Source: Sesamum alatum | Lineage: Eukaryota; Streptophyta; Magnoliopsida; Lamiales; Pedaliaceae | DNA length: 64,000 bases | Direction: 5' to 3' | NCBI GenBank assembly: GCA_034509735.1 | Contig: JACGWO010000001.1 | Location: forward strand, 36,211,966-36,275,965 | Shown: in pieces, positions 44,431-57,400 of the stretch | Position numbering within the stretch: the first letter of the stretch is position 1 | Layout: every line of letters starts with the position of its first letter | Program-made: the position numbers and the translations under genes | Notes under the pieces: generated by a model | Told to the model about the DNA's origin: nothing | What the model saw: the letters and a program-made list of their open reading frames with translations, nothing else | Databases searched by the model: none

Positions 44431-45809
44431 GAACTCTTTGAGTCCACCAACCTTCTTATCCTATCTTTAGAGATATGACCTAACCTCGCATGCCATATCT
44501 GTGCGTTATTATGATCATCACGTTTTCGTTTGTGTTCTACAGTCATAATCCAATTAGACTGTTGAAGTATGTACAGACCGTTGACCAATGTACCAAGCAA
44601 ATGAGAAATACCATCTTTGATAATGAAAAAACCGTTTTTATTGATGGTAAATTCATATCCCTCCTTATCAAGGACCGGGATGGAAACAATGTCTTTAATC
44701 ATGCTAGGTACATAGAAACAGTCGTTCAGTACAATCCTAACATGATTACTAATGGCTAATTCTAGTGATCCTACGGCCTCCGCAACAACGGCCTTGCCAT
44801 CGCCTAGCCTTAGGATCATCTCATCCTTGGTTAGCCTTCTGCTTCTTTGCAGTGCCTGCAAATCATTGCAGATGTGAGCACCACACCCGGTATCCAATAC
44901 CCATGAAGCAGAATTAGTAATCATATTAACTTCAACCACAAACACACCTGGGTTGGAGAGGAGTTGTGGGCACTCCCTCTTCCAATGCCCTTTCCCTTGG
45001 CAATTCATGCAGACATCATTTGCCTTGGACTGCTGAGAACCACGGGCCTTTCCTTTCCCTTTGCTCGGTCCAACCGGAGCAACAGGGACGCCCGGAGCAT
45101 GAGCAGGGGCCACAATCGTCTTCCTTTTGCCCTTCTTCCTCTTCCAGCGTCCGGCCCTCTTGCCATTCACCTTGGAGGTCGAAGCCTCTCCTATCAATAC
45201 CGCCGGCGCCGACTTGTGGGTCGTTGCCTCGTATTGGACCAGCATGTTGATCGACTCATGAATAGACTTCTCAAGTCCATTCATGTTGTATTTTACAACA
45301 AACGGGTCATAGGATGGAGGAAGCGACTGGAGGATTACGTCAATGTACGTGTCATTGTTAAGCCCAGCTTTAAGGTCCTCGAGTTTCTCCACTAGGGAGA
45401 GCATCTTGACCCCATGACTCTGTACAGACGCTCCTTCAGCGAGCTTGGTGCCAAAGAATGCTTTTGTGGCGGCATATCTAATATGCCTATCCGGAACCGC
45501 ATAAACCTCGTTCATGCGGAGCATTATGGCGGAGACGTTGTCCAGCCTCTCATACTGCTTCTGGATGTCGTTAGACATCGAAGCCAGTATGATACTGCGT
45601 ACTTTCCGGTTGTCCTCATGCCATTTCTCGAACGTCAAACGTTCTTCACGCATGGACCCCTCCGGTAAGTCGCTCGGTGGCGGCTCGTCCAAGACGTAGC
45701 CTTGGTTCTCGAAACCGAGGACAATCCTCAGGTTTCTCAGCCAGTCCGAGTAGTTCGTTCCGTTGAATTTGTTAGTCTCAAGAATCATGGTTAACGGGTT
45801 CTTAGACAT
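44431..45809 (-). CDS. A4 Gag-protease frame, open
   Basis: This is the only unbroken copia gag in the window, about 460 codons. It starts MSKNPLTMILETNKFNG. Gag core residues 1-200 (NYSDWLRNLRIVLGF, IQKQYERLD) are followed by a basic stretch GRWKRKKGK (about 220) and a CCHC zinc knuckle CMNCQGKGHWKREC (about 270) that binds RNA. The aspartic protease follows with LDTGCGAH (about 300), then the pre-integrase domain with WHARLGHISKDRIRRL (about 440). An extra base at about 44431 shifts the frame before integrase. The CAG at 45561-45563 is an amber codon in A1, A2 and A3. Product: capsid-like protein and its protease, cytoplasmic. Expression is not shown. Confidence 0.8.
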
Positions 45810-47648
45810 ATCTACATTAATGAAAATGTAAAACAGAAATTAGCAGATGATGGTAACATTATTGTTCAAGTTGAAGACTTGGTCTTTTAGTCTTTAACCC
45901 TCCCACTATTTATACGAAAGTCCGCCACTCTCAAGCGGAGTTTCGGGAAACCATTTCCTAGTGGGCTTGGGATCCACAAGCGTAATCTCCATGCCCCGCT
46001 TTTACGATTCACATGAAGAAGACCTTGTGGGAGATATCCAATATCATTCTCATCCAATGAGATTCCCAAGATATTTTGCCTCACCTATTCGCATGGTTCC
46101 GAGGACTCCAAGCGAACCATGTTACTCAGTGTTAGGCCCGACCCATCAACCAAATCATGCCTCAAACTGTCGCCCCCCACGACTCGTGAGACAGGGAAAC
46201 AGCGAGCGCAGTCTTTTTGTTCACAACAATAGTGCAGCTTTCCCCTAGTCCAAGTGTGCTACGACTCGTGAGACCACACTTGGGTAGTGGTAGCTTCCTC
46301 ACCACATTGCTGTGGATGGAAGGCTCGGACAGACCAAAATACCATTTTGATCCAAGTCCGTTCTGGGCCTAATATTTAATTTGGTCCAACCAAATGAGAG
46401 TTTGTGTATGACCGAGACCTCATCACATTATGGTGTTTTAGCATGCATAAATATCCAATATTTAAAGCGATAAATAAATACGCCGCATGCAGAAAACATA
46501 GCATACCCCTGTTAGGATGATCACAAGCCCAACCTATGCGACCCACTGAGCCCGCAGTGAGTCTATGGTCTGTCTAGGGTGGTCCTAAATTATTACAATA
46601 ATAATAAACCCATTGTCATTCCATTGGGCCTTGTAGTGCTCTTGTTTCACGCCTTGATGCTCCTCCTTGGGGTCTCCGACTCCAATTGCTTGTTAAAATT
46701 GAAACCTCACCAATCCTATCTACTCTCATTACAACTTAAAGTAATACATTGGTAATAAGGAAAACAAGCCTTAACATCATGAGGCTGAAAATACGGGAGA
46801 TGATAGTCCCAAGAACAAGAGGCACGCAGGCCCCACCCAACAGAAAATAAATAAACATTCATTCATCCATACACAAGGTCTAGGGCTTTGTGATCATCCC
46901 ATGTTGATTCCATCAACTCACATAACATAATTATTCCAAATAATCATGCATAAATAACCAATGGATATTCCAAATATCCAAGTGATGCCCAACATCACAA
47001 AGGCATAAATATATAAATAATATGCAAATTCAAATTTTAAATTTAATGGACATTTTACACAATGCATCCAATGCATGTATTAATCCCAAATTAATTAAGC
47101 AAATTTAATTCAAGGAATAATCCAATTATCCCAAAATCAAAAATGCAAAATTAATATATTTTCAGAATATTGTGCAGAAAATACAGAAAATCAAATTTTC
47201 CGGAAAAAGTCGAAAAAACGGCACAAAACGGCCCAGCCGTTGTGCTGGCCGGCCGCCCGCGCGCACAGGGCAGCGCGCGCAGGCAGCAAGCCTGCGCGCC
47301 CTGCGCGCGCGCGCGCTGTGCCGCGTGCTGGCTCTCGGCCAGCAGCGGCCGGCTGCGCACAGCGCGCGCGCAGGCGCCCGCCTGCGCGCGGCCACTGCCG
47401 GCCCGACCAATTTTTTTTTTTTTTTTTAAAAACTGTTTCAGCACAATAAAATTAATATTATTCTGAAAATAAGCATGCAATTTTAGATCCAATCTAACAA
47501 AATTAAGCATGCCAAAAGTCCATTAAATCCAAACAATTGAATCATCATATTATTCACATATTTATGTAATCTAACATGCCAATAAAGCCATTTAAAAGCA
47601 AGTAGATCATGCCAAACACATAGATCTATGCCCCTTACATCGAACCGG
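45810..47648 (-). other. A4 leader
   Basis: Full A leader: stem arms near 46515 and 46888, CGGGCT hairpin between them, palindromes, GC tract 47245-47405 and poly-T (poly-A in element sense) at about 47411-47427. No coding frame. Confidence 0.85.
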
Positions 47649-47660
47649 GCTCTGATACCA
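47649..47660 (-). other. A4 primer-binding site
   Basis: GCTCTGATACCA on the plus strand, complement of the initiator tRNA-Met site, two bases from the LTR. Confidence 0.95.
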
Positions 47661-47662
47661 CT

Positions 47663-49893
47663 TGAAGGACAAGCGGATCCGCCCGGGAGCGCGAGCGGAA
47701 GCGAGAAAGCGTGGAAAGTGCGTAAATTTAAATAAAATTCAAAATACGCGAATCCCAAGGGGTGTACCCTTGGGTGCTCAACCGGGCGTTCGATGTAGGA
47801 TGTGTAAATATTAAAACATATATTTAAACACATAGGGCATAGATATATAAATGGAATCAATCAAAGCGTAATAAACCGTTACCTTTGATTGTTTAGCGTA
47901 TGCTCCCGGCTACTAGCGTTGTTCCTTCTCCGGAATGCTCACGAAATCCAAACGTATGGATTCTCCAAAGGTGATCCACACCACACCGGAAGAAATACAC
48001 GTTCTTCTTACTAGAAAAGAACGGGTTTAGGAAGGAATCGGTTTAAGAGAAGAACACTATGAATTAGTGTTCTCTTAAACTTACTTTGTTCTTCTTCTTG
48101 ATTCAAAATCAAGTGAAGAACACAAGTGTAAGAGAGGGAGGGAGCACGAAAATTGAGAGAGAGGAGAGGATTTTTGTCTTCTCTTTTTTTTTCCTAGAAA
48201 AAGATGAATAATGAATCACTTATGCTAGGTGTTGTATATTCTAATATATATACATAATTCATGTGATTATTGGAATGTGTCTAGGTTCATCCAAGGATGT
48301 CTAGATTCATTGCAATCAATCACCATCAATTCTTCAATCAAGCCTACCAAAATATATGGTATGATCAAATCATACCAAAAAGGGAAGAGCTTGATTGGAG
48401 TTGATTTGTCTCTTTCCAAAAGAGACAAGTCAACATACCACCTAGCATGAAACATGGCTGATTTTGCTTCCTCCAAGGGAGCATGTCGGCTATGTTTAAT
48501 TAAGGAAAGAAGTCCAACTTCTTCCTATTCCAAATTAGGAATTATTTCTCCTCTCGGGTATAATTTAACGGACCGGGTTTTATCGTAATCCAATTACGAC
48601 GAACTCAATATTAAATCCAATTTAATGTCCACTTAAATTATTCCCGTTGATCTTTTAATCCAATTAAAAGACCCAACGTCTCAACATCTCAACTTTCCAT
48701 ATTTAATCGAAAATCCAATTTACCGATTAAATGAAAGCCCGATACAATATCGGCCCGTCCATCCAATGGACTTTCCCTTAAGTAATCCAATTACTTATTT
48801 TATCCTTCGAGATTGACTCCAAGTCGATCTCTCAACCTCCTCGGTGATTTGTGTGTGACCCTTTAGGTTCACCCTCAGCTAGACTTGGGCCCGTGTCCCA
48901 CAAGGGCCCGTTACCATGGGTGGCCGTCTAGCAACGGTCCATGGCACTAGAGACTAGGTGAATTGGCGTGAACATTTAGGCGCCGATTCCGTACGGGTAC
49001 GATCCTTCCGTCTACCGTCTCCCGGCCTTAGTCTAGGGTATGGAATTGGGCGTCGGTTCCCATCCTTGACTAGGCATCTATGCTTAATACTCGAGACCAC
49101 GTATGCTTCATTGCGTCGACACAGGAAACCATTCCCTGTTCGACCAACCACTGTGGCCACAGCTTCAAACAGCATGAACGTGTCTCCGAGTGCATAGGAG
49201 ATACCTCTGTCACATACTGACAGGGGACGGATCCTCTTCTTGGAATCCACCGTCCTCGCTACACGTTCCGACTGCACTGGACAAGGCTTATAATGATCAT
49301 CTTACAGAATGATCACCTCTCGCCAGATCCAAGATACAGCCGTCCTGTGCACGTGACTGCCATGATTCCTCAAGTCTGAGGATTACTCCCGTACTATCGG
49401 AACCGGGGAATCCAATCATACCGACCAAGCCTCCAAGGCTTCCATATGATGATCCCCGCGAGTCAGTCCAGTCGGCTCGACCCCAGTCGACCAACCCATC
49501 AAGACCGTGTAGGCGTCCCACGCCTGTCGCCGATGAAACACGGCACTCATCCAATGAACACGACTCTTGATGCAAGTCTCAATAGGACTCTCGATGCCCT
49601 GTCTCGAGGTCCTCGACTTGGAACATTTCAGACCCAACTCTTAATCAGTTGGTTTCATGACCACCATCCAATGCGTGGCCCAACTGCACGAGTTGTTATC
49701 CATGGTCTGTGGGCTTTGTTGCAATATAAGTTAAACGCCGTTTTAACAAATGTAAAGTGAGCACAACAAAGTAGGTACCAATAGTGACGAACACTCACTT
49801 TATTTATCACATAATAATATTACATTCACATCAAGTTGTCGGATAGGTTACAAATTGCCAAACCTATTGGCTTTCTGGTCACCTATTCCAACA
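47663..49893 (-). repeat. A4 5' LTR
   Basis: A complete 2231-bp LTR, almost identical to 39988-42218. Confidence 0.96.
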
Positions 49894-52302
49894 TTTCATG
49901 GCCTCAAGCTACTTGTCCGAATCGATGTCCGACATCGCTTCTCCGTACGTCTTTGGATCATTATCCAACTGACTGGTCAGGCCCAGAAATCCATACCTAT
50001 CAGGTGCATGGGATACTCTGGCCGACCTACGGAGGACTGGAACAATATCAGTGGGAACTTCAGGCTCAGATGTCACTGCCGCCTCTTGGGGTTCCTCACT
50101 TGATTCCTCAAGGAGCACCTCATCGCGTCGACTATCCGATGGAAAACCTTTTTCCAAGAACACTGCGTTTCGCGAGACAAAAACCTTTTGCTCGGAGGGA
50201 TCATAGAAATAATACCCCACAGTTTCTTTCGGATAGCCGATGAACCTGCATAAACTAGACCTCGAGTCCAGTTTATCTCCCACTAATCTCTTGACATATG
50301 CGGGGCAACCCCACACTTTCAAGTATTTGTAGGAGGCAGGCTTGCCATGCCATATCTCATATGGCGTCTGGGATACCCTTTTAGATGGCGCCAAGTTCAA
50401 AACTTTGGCCGCCGTCTCAAGAGCGTATCCCCAGAAGGAAAGGGGTAGTTCGGTAAAACTCATCATGGATCGGACCATGTCCAACAAGGTCCGATTCCTC
50501 CTTTCAGACACACCATTAAGCTGCGGTGTTCCAGGAGGGGTCCACTGAGAGAGAATCCCATTCTCTTTTAGATAATCAGTAAACTCACCACTCAAATACT
50601 CTCCACCTCGGTCCGACCGAAGGGCTTTGATCTTTCGACCGGTTTGGTTCTCTACTTCAAGTCTGTATTCTTTAAACCTTCCAAAGGCTTCAGACTTGTA
50701 CCTCATCAGGTAAATATAACCATACCGTGAGTGATCATCGGTAAAGGTTATGAAGTACGAGTACCCACCTCTAGCCTGAGTATTTAGTGGACCACAGACA
50801 TCTGTATGGATTAAATCCAACAGACCACTGGCTAGCGTACTTTGTCCAACAAAGGGTTTCTTGGTCATCTTTCCCTTTAGACAGGATTCGCAGGTCGGTA
50901 GGTTGTCCAAATCGTTTATTTCTAGACTCTTTGAGTCCACCAACCTTCTTATCCTATCTTTAGAGATATGACCTAACCTCGCATGCCATATCTGTGCGTT
51001 ATTATGATCATCACGTTTTCGTTTGTGTTCTGCAGTCATAATCCAATTAGACTGTTGAAGTATGTACAGACCGTTGACCAATGTACCAAGCAAATGAGAA
51101 ATACCATCTTTGATAATGAAAAAACCGTTTTTATTGATGGTAAATTCATATCCCTCCTTATCAAGGACCGGGATGGAAACAATGTTTTTAATCATTCTAG
51201 GTACATAGAAACAGTCGTTCACAACAATCCTAACATGACTACTAATGGCTAACTCTAGTGATCATACGGCCTCCGCAGCAACGGCCTTGCCATCGCCTAG
51301 CCTCAGGATCATCTCATCCTTGGTTAGCCTTCTACTTCTTTGCAGTACCTGCAGATCACTGCAGATGTGAGCACCACACCCGGTATCTAATACCCATGAA
51401 GCAGAATTAGTAATCATATTAACTTCAACCATAAACACACCTGGCTTGGAGAGGAGTTGTGGGCACTCCCTCTTCCAATGCCCTTTCCCTTGGCAATGCA
51501 TGCAGACATCATTTGCCTTAGACCGCTGAGAACCACGGGCCTTCCCTTTCCCTTTGCTCGGTCCAACCGGAGCAACAGGGACGCCCGGAGCGTGAGCAGG
51601 GGCCACAACCGTCTTCCCTTTGCCCTTCTTCCTCTTCCAGCGTCCGGCCCTCTTGCCATTCGCCTTGGAGGTCGAAGCCTCTCCTATCAATACCGCCGGC
51701 GCCGACTTGTGGGTCGTTGCCTCGTATTGGACCAGCATGTTGATCAACTCATGAATAGACTTCTCAAGTCCGTTCATGTTGTAGTTTACAACAAACGGGT
51801 CATAGGATGGAGGAAGCGACTGGAGGATCACGTCAATGTACGTGTCATTGTTAAGCCCAGCTTTAAGGTCCTCGAGTTTCTCCACTAGGGAGAGCATCTT
51901 GACCCCATGACTCTATACAGACGCTCCTTCAGCGAGCTTGTTGCCAAAGAATGCTTTTGTGGCGGCATATCTAATATGCCTGTCCGGAACCGCATAAACC
52001 TCGTTCATGCGGAGCATTATAGCGGAGACGTTGTCCAGCCTCTCATACTGCTTCTAGATGTCGTTAGACATCGAAGCCAGTATGATACTGCGTACTTTCC
52101 GGTTGTCCTCATGCCATTTCTCGAACGTCAAACGTTCTTCAGGCGTGGACCCCTCCGGTAAGTCGCTCGGTGGCGGCTCGTCCAAGACGTAGCCTTGGTT
52201 CTCGAAACCGAGGACAATCCTCAGGTTTCTCAGCCAGTCCGAGTAGTTCGTTCCGTTGAATTTGTTAGTGTCAAGAATCATGGTTAACGGGTTCTTAGAC
52301 AT
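49894..52302 (-). pseudogene. A3 gag, protease and integrase, broken
   Basis: N-terminal part of the A3 polyprotein on the minus strand. Gag starts MSKNPLTMIL at 52302 and stops at an amber codon at 52054-52056. The frame 51897-51262 covers the rest of gag, the CCHC knuckle and the protease LDTGCGAH. After a gap the frame 51222-49909 (437 codons) covers pre-integrase (WHARLGHISKDRIRRL) and the whole integrase D,D,E core without the shift seen in A4. It ends at the A4 insertion in SDIDSDK and continues at 39987. A3 and A4 are thus broken at different places. Confidence 0.9.
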
Positions 52303-53585
52303 ATCTACATTATTAAAAAATGTAAAGTTAGAAATTAGCAGATGATGGTAATATTATTGTTCAAGTTGAAGACTTGGTCTTTTAGTCTTTAACCCTCCCA
52401 CTATTTATACGAAAGTCCGCCACTCTCAAGCGGAGTTTCGGAAAACCATTTTCTAGTGGGCTTGGGATCCACAAGCGTAATCTCCATGCCCCACTTTTAC
52501 GATTCACATGAAGAAGACCTTGTGGGAGATATCCAATATCATTCTCATCCAATGAGATTCCCAAGATATTTTGCCTCACCTATTCACATGGTCCCGAGGA
52601 CTCCAAGCGAACCATGTTACTCAGTGTTGGGCCCGACCCATCAACCAAATCATGCCTCAAACTGTCGCCCCCCACGACTCGTGAGACAGGAAAACAGCGA
52701 GCGCAGTCTTTTTGTTCACAACAATAGTGCAGCTTTCCCCTATTCCAAGTGTGCCACAACTCGTGAGACCACACTTGGGTAGTGGTAGCTTCCTCACCAC
52801 ATTGCTGTGGATGGAAGGCTCGGACAGACCAAAATACCATTTTGATCCAAGTCCGTTCTGGGCCTAATATTTAATTTGGTCCAACCAAATGAGAGTTTAA
52901 GTGTGACCGAGACCTCATCACATTATGGTGTTTTAGCATGCATAAATATCCAATATTTAAAGCGATAAATAAAAAAAACGCCGCATGCATAAAACATAGC
53001 ATACCCCTGTTAGGATGATCACAAGCCAACCTATGCGACCCACTGAGCCCGCGGTGAGTCTATGGTCTGTCTAGGGTGGTCCTAAATTATTACAATAGTA
53101 ATATACCCAGTGTCATTCCAATGGGCCTTGTAGTGCTCTTGTTTCACGCCTTGATCCTCCTCCTTGGGGTCTCCGACTCCAATTGCTTGTTAAAATTGAA
53201 ACCTCACCAATCCTATCTACTCTCATTACAACTTGAAAGTAATACATCGGTAATAAAGAAAACAAGCCTTAACATCATGAGGCTGAAAATACGGGAGATA
53301 ATAGTCCCAAAAAAAAGAGGCACGCAGGCCCCACCCAACAGAAAATAAATAAACATTCATTCATCCATACACAAGGTCTAGGGCTTTGTGATCATCCCAT
53401 GTTGATTCCGTCAACTCACATATAACATAATTATTCCAAATAATCATGCAATAAAACCAATGGATATTCCAAATATCCAAGTGATGTCCAACATCACAAA
53501 AGCATAAAAATATAAATAATATGCAAAATTCAAATTTCAAATTTAATGGACATTTTACACAATGCATCCAATGCATATATTAATC
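52303..53585 (-). other. A3 leader, truncated at its 5' side
   Basis: Normal A leader with both stem arms (about 53011 and 53384) as far as ATGCATATATTAATC. The GC tract, primer-binding site and the adjoining LTR end are deleted, and the leader runs straight into mid-LTR at about 53586. Confidence 0.85.
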
Positions 53586-55175
53586 AATGTGTCTAGGTTC
53601 ATCCAAGGATGTCTAGATTCATTCCAATCAATCACCATCAATTCTTCAATCAAGCCTACCAAAATTTATGGTATGATCAAATCATACCAAAAGGGAAGAG
53701 CGTGATTGGAGTTGATTTGTCTCTTTCCAAAAGAGATTAGTCAACATACCACCTAGAATGAAACATGGCTGATTTTGCTTCCTCCAAGGGAGTGTGTCGG
53801 CCATGTTTGATTAAGGAAAGAAGTCCAACTTCTTCCCATTCCAAATTAGGAATTATTTCTCCTCTCGGGTATAATTTAACGGACCGGATTTTATCGTAAT
53901 CCAATTGCGACGAACCCAATATTAAATTCAATTTAATGTCCATTTAAATTATTCCCGTTGATCTTTTAATCCAATTAAAAGATCCAACGTCTCAACATCT
54001 CAACTTTCCATATTTAATCGAAAATCCAATTTACCGTCCATCCAATGGACTTTCCCTACACGTAATCCAATTACTTATTTTATCCTTCGAGATTGACTCC
54101 AAGTCGATCTCTCAACCTCCTCGGTGATTTGTGTGTGACCCTTTAGGTTCACCCTCAGCTAGACTTGGGCCCGTGTCCCACAAGGGCCCATTACCATGGG
54201 TGGCCGTCTAGCAACGGTCCATGGCACCAGAGACTAGGTGAATTGGCGTGAACATTTAGGCGCCGATTCCGTACGGGTACGATCCTTCCGTCTACCGTCT
54301 CCCGGCCGTAGTCTAGGGTATGAAATTGGGCGTCGGTTCCCATCCTTGACTAGGCATCTATGCTTAATACTCGAGACCACGTATGCTTCATTGCGTCGAC
54401 ACAGGAAACCATTCACTGTTCCACCAACCACTGTGGCCACAGCTTCAAACAGCATGAACGTGTCTCCGAGTGCATAGGAGATACCTCTGTCACATACAGA
54501 CAGGGGACGGATCCTCTTCTTGGAATCCACCGTCCTCGCTAGACATTCCGACTGCACTGGACAAGGCTTATAATAATCATCTTACAGAATGATTACCTCT
54601 CGCCAGATCCAAGATACAGCCATCCTGTGCACGCGACTGCCATGATTCCTCAAGTCTGAGGATTACTCTCGTACTATCGGAACCGGGGAAAACCAATCAT
54701 ACCGACCAAGCCTCCAAGGCTTCCATATGATGATCCGCGCGAGTCAGTCCAGTCGGCTCGACCCCAGTCGACCAAACCCATCAAGACCGTGTAGGCGTCC
54801 CACGCCTGTCGCCGATGAAACACGACACTCATCCAATGAACACGACTCTTGATGCAAGTCTCAATAGGACTCTCGATGCCCTGTCTCGAGGTCCTCGACT
54901 TGGAACGTTTCAGACCCAACTCTTAATCAGTTGGTTTCATGACCACCATCCAATGCGTGGCCCAACTGCACGAGTTGTTATCCATGGTCTGTGGGCTTTG
55001 TTGCGATATAAGTTAAACACCATTTTAACAAATGTAAGATGAGCGCAACAAAGAAGGTACCATTGGTGATGAATACTCATCTTATTCATCACATAATAAT
55101 ATTACATTCACATCAAGTTGTCGGATAGGTTACAAATTGCCAAACCTATTGGCTTTCTGGTCACCTATTCCAACA
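53586..55175 (-). repeat. A3 5' LTR, primer-side third missing
   Basis: A 1.59-kb remnant starting AATGTGTCTAGGTTC, about 640 bp into the LTR as read on the plus strand, and ending at the intact terminus CCAACA. It has a further small loss near 54030 (ACCG joined to TCCATCC). Without the primer-binding site A3 can no longer start reverse transcription. Confidence 0.9.
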
Positions 55176-57376
55176 TTTAAGTGGTGAGTTTACTGATTAT
55201 CTAAAAGAGAATGGACTTCTCTCTCAGTGCACTCCTCCTGGAACACCACAGCTTAATGGTGTGTCTGAAAGGAGGAATCGGACCTTGTTGGACATGGTCC
55301 GATCCATGATGAGTTTTACCGAACTCCCCCTTTCCTTCTGGGGATACGCTCTTGAGACGGCGGCCAAAGTTTTGAACTTGGCGCCATCTAAAAAGGTATC
55401 CCAGACGCCATATGAGATATGGCATGGCAAGCCTGCCTCCTACAAATACTTGAAAATGTGGGGTTGCCCCGCATATGTCAAGAGATTAGTGGGAGATAAA
55501 CTGGACTCGAGGTCTAGTTTATGCAGGTTCATCGGCTATCCGAAAGAAACTGCGGGGTATTATTTCTATGATCCCTCCGAGCAAAAGGTTTTTGTCTCGC
55601 GAAACGCAGTGTTCTTTGAAAAAGGTTTTCCATCGGATAGTCGACGCGATGAGGTACTCCTTAAGGAATCAAGTGAGGTACCCCATGAGGCGGCAGTGAC
55701 ATCTGAGCCAGTGGTTCCCACTGATATTGTTCCAGTCCTCCGTAGGTCGGCCAGAGTATCCCATGCACCTGATAGGTATGGATTTCTGGGCTTGACCGGT
55801 CAGTTGGATAATGATCCAAAGATATACGGAGAAGCGATGTCGGACATCGATACGGACAAGTGGCTTGAGGCCATGAAATCCGAGATGGACTCGATGGGTA
55901 CAAACAAGGTTTGGACCCTAGTAGATCCACCCAAAGGGGCTAAACCCATACGGAGTAAATGGGTCTACAAACGTAAGCTTGGAGTTGACGGGGAGGTTAC
56001 AACCTTCAAAGCCAGGCTTGTGGCGAAAGGTTACACTCAACGACCCGGGGTCGATTTTGAGGAAACCTACTCGCCTGTAGCAATGGCCAAGTCCATTCGG
56101 ATACTGCTTGCCATAGCAGCATGGTATGACTGTGAAATATGGTGATGGACGTGAAAACGGCCTTCTTCAACAGTTTCGTAGAGGAAGAGATCTATATGGA
56201 TCAGCTGGAAGGTTTCACAACTGTTGGAGAAGAGCAGAACGTCTGACGTCTCTAAAGGTCCATCTATGCCCTCAAACAAGCTTCCCGAAGCTGGAACATA
56301 CGTTTTGATGAAGTCATACGGGGATATGATTTCATCAAGAACGAGTCCGATCCTTGTGTATACAAGAAGATCAGTGGGAGCTCAGTTGCGTTGCTGGTGC
56401 TTTATGTGGATGACATCTTGCTCATTGGGAATGATGCTAAGATGTTGGGTATCATTAAAGCTTGGTTGTCAACGCAATTCTCCATGAAGGATATGGCGAG
56501 GCATCCTACATCCTTGGCATCAAGATCTACAGGGATATATCTAGAAGGATGTTAGGAATGGCCCAATCCTCGTATATTGAGAAAGTCTTGAAGAGATTCA
56601 AGATGGAGAACTCAAAACGAGGATTCCTTCCTATGAGGCATGGAATTAAGTTATCCAAAAAGCAATCTCCTAAGACTGATGAGGAGCTTAAAAGGATGTT
56701 GGACATCCCCTATGCTTCAGCCGTAGGCAGCATACAGTATGTTGTTCAGTGCACTAGACCTAATGTGGCTTTCGCTTTGAGCGCAACTAGCCGATATCAG
56801 TCGTGTGCTGGGGAGGCACACTGGAGTGCAGTCAAGACTATGTTTGAAGTACCTGAAAAGGACTAAGGACATGTTCTTGATATACGGCAGTGGAGAGTTG
56901 ATACTGGAAGGCTATAGCGACGCTAGCTTCCAGTCGGATGACGATGATGCCAAGTCTCAATTTGGTTTTGAATTTAGACTAAATGGTGGCGTGGTTACTT
57001 GGAAGGGTTCCAAGAAGGCTACCACGGCAGACTCCACCATAGAGTTTTGAATACATAGCGGCTTTGTAAGCTGCTAAGGAGTGGTTTGGTTGATGAGCTA
57101 CATCCAAGGGTTGGATGTAGTACCTAGCATTGCTAAGCCTGTAATTATCTTCTATGATAACAACGGGGCGATAGCACTAGCAAAGGAACCGAGATCTCAT
57201 CACGATCCAAGCATATTCTTAGACGCTACCATCTGCTTAGAGAGATGGATAGCAGGAGTGACGTTCGGTTGGACCGAGTCAGCTCCGCAGAAAACATAGC
57301 CGATCCAGTTGCTAAGCCCATGTCGCAAGTTGCCCATACTCACCATCTGAATAAGAGGTTCGAGGTCAATGGGTGA
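55176..57376 (+). pseudogene. A5 integrase C-terminus, reverse transcriptase, RNase H
   Basis: Plus-strand pol resumes in the integrase sequence LSGEFTDYLKEN. One frame from 55261 to 56145 runs through SERRNRTLL (integrase Glu), the linker and KWVYKRKLGVDGE, KARLVAKGYTQRPG, then hits a stop just before motif A (near 56143). Unlike A2-A4 the reverse transcriptase core is present. YVDD is encoded near 56404-56415. RNase H shows YSDASF and DNNGAIALA with the three family-A indels (57042-57054, 57076-57089, 57198-57208), so the frame ends at ESAPQKT. The first Asp of integrase lies in the missing segment. Confidence 0.9.
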
Positions 57377-57384
57377 TTGGCTTC

Positions 57385-57400
57385 AGGTCAAGTGGCAGAT
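57385..57400 (+). other. A5 polypurine tract
   Basis: AGGTCAAGTGGCAGAT before the LTR start TGTTAG. It has one purine-to-C change relative to A1 (GGGAGAT). Confidence 0.75.

Larger units (their letters stand above)
39988..49893 (-). mobile_element. A4: youngest element, minus-strand, inserted in A3 pol
   Basis: A 9906-bp complete element with two 2231-bp LTRs, flanked by perfect TTTCA (39983-39987 and 49894-49898). I find about six LTR differences by eye (near 40010, 40322, 40632, 40954, 41173 and 41394), so it inserted recently. It keeps a continuous Gag-protease frame and most of integrase, but reverse transcriptase lacks its core and RNase H is frameshifted. Its movement therefore required enzymes from elsewhere. 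Confidence 0.96.
36627..55175 (-). mobile_element. A3: minus-strand family-A element inside A5, host of A4
   Basis: 3' LTR 36627-38856, pol 38857-39987, then A4, then pol/gag 49894-52302, leader to about 53585 and a truncated 5' LTR to 55175. Both outer LTR ends are intact (TGAAGG... and ...CCAACA). The flanks do not match: left GATTC in A5 gag, right TTTAA in A5 integrase. Both LTRs share the unusual CCCTACA before AGTAATCC/CGTAATCC (37735 and 54054), supporting one element. Confidence 0.85.
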
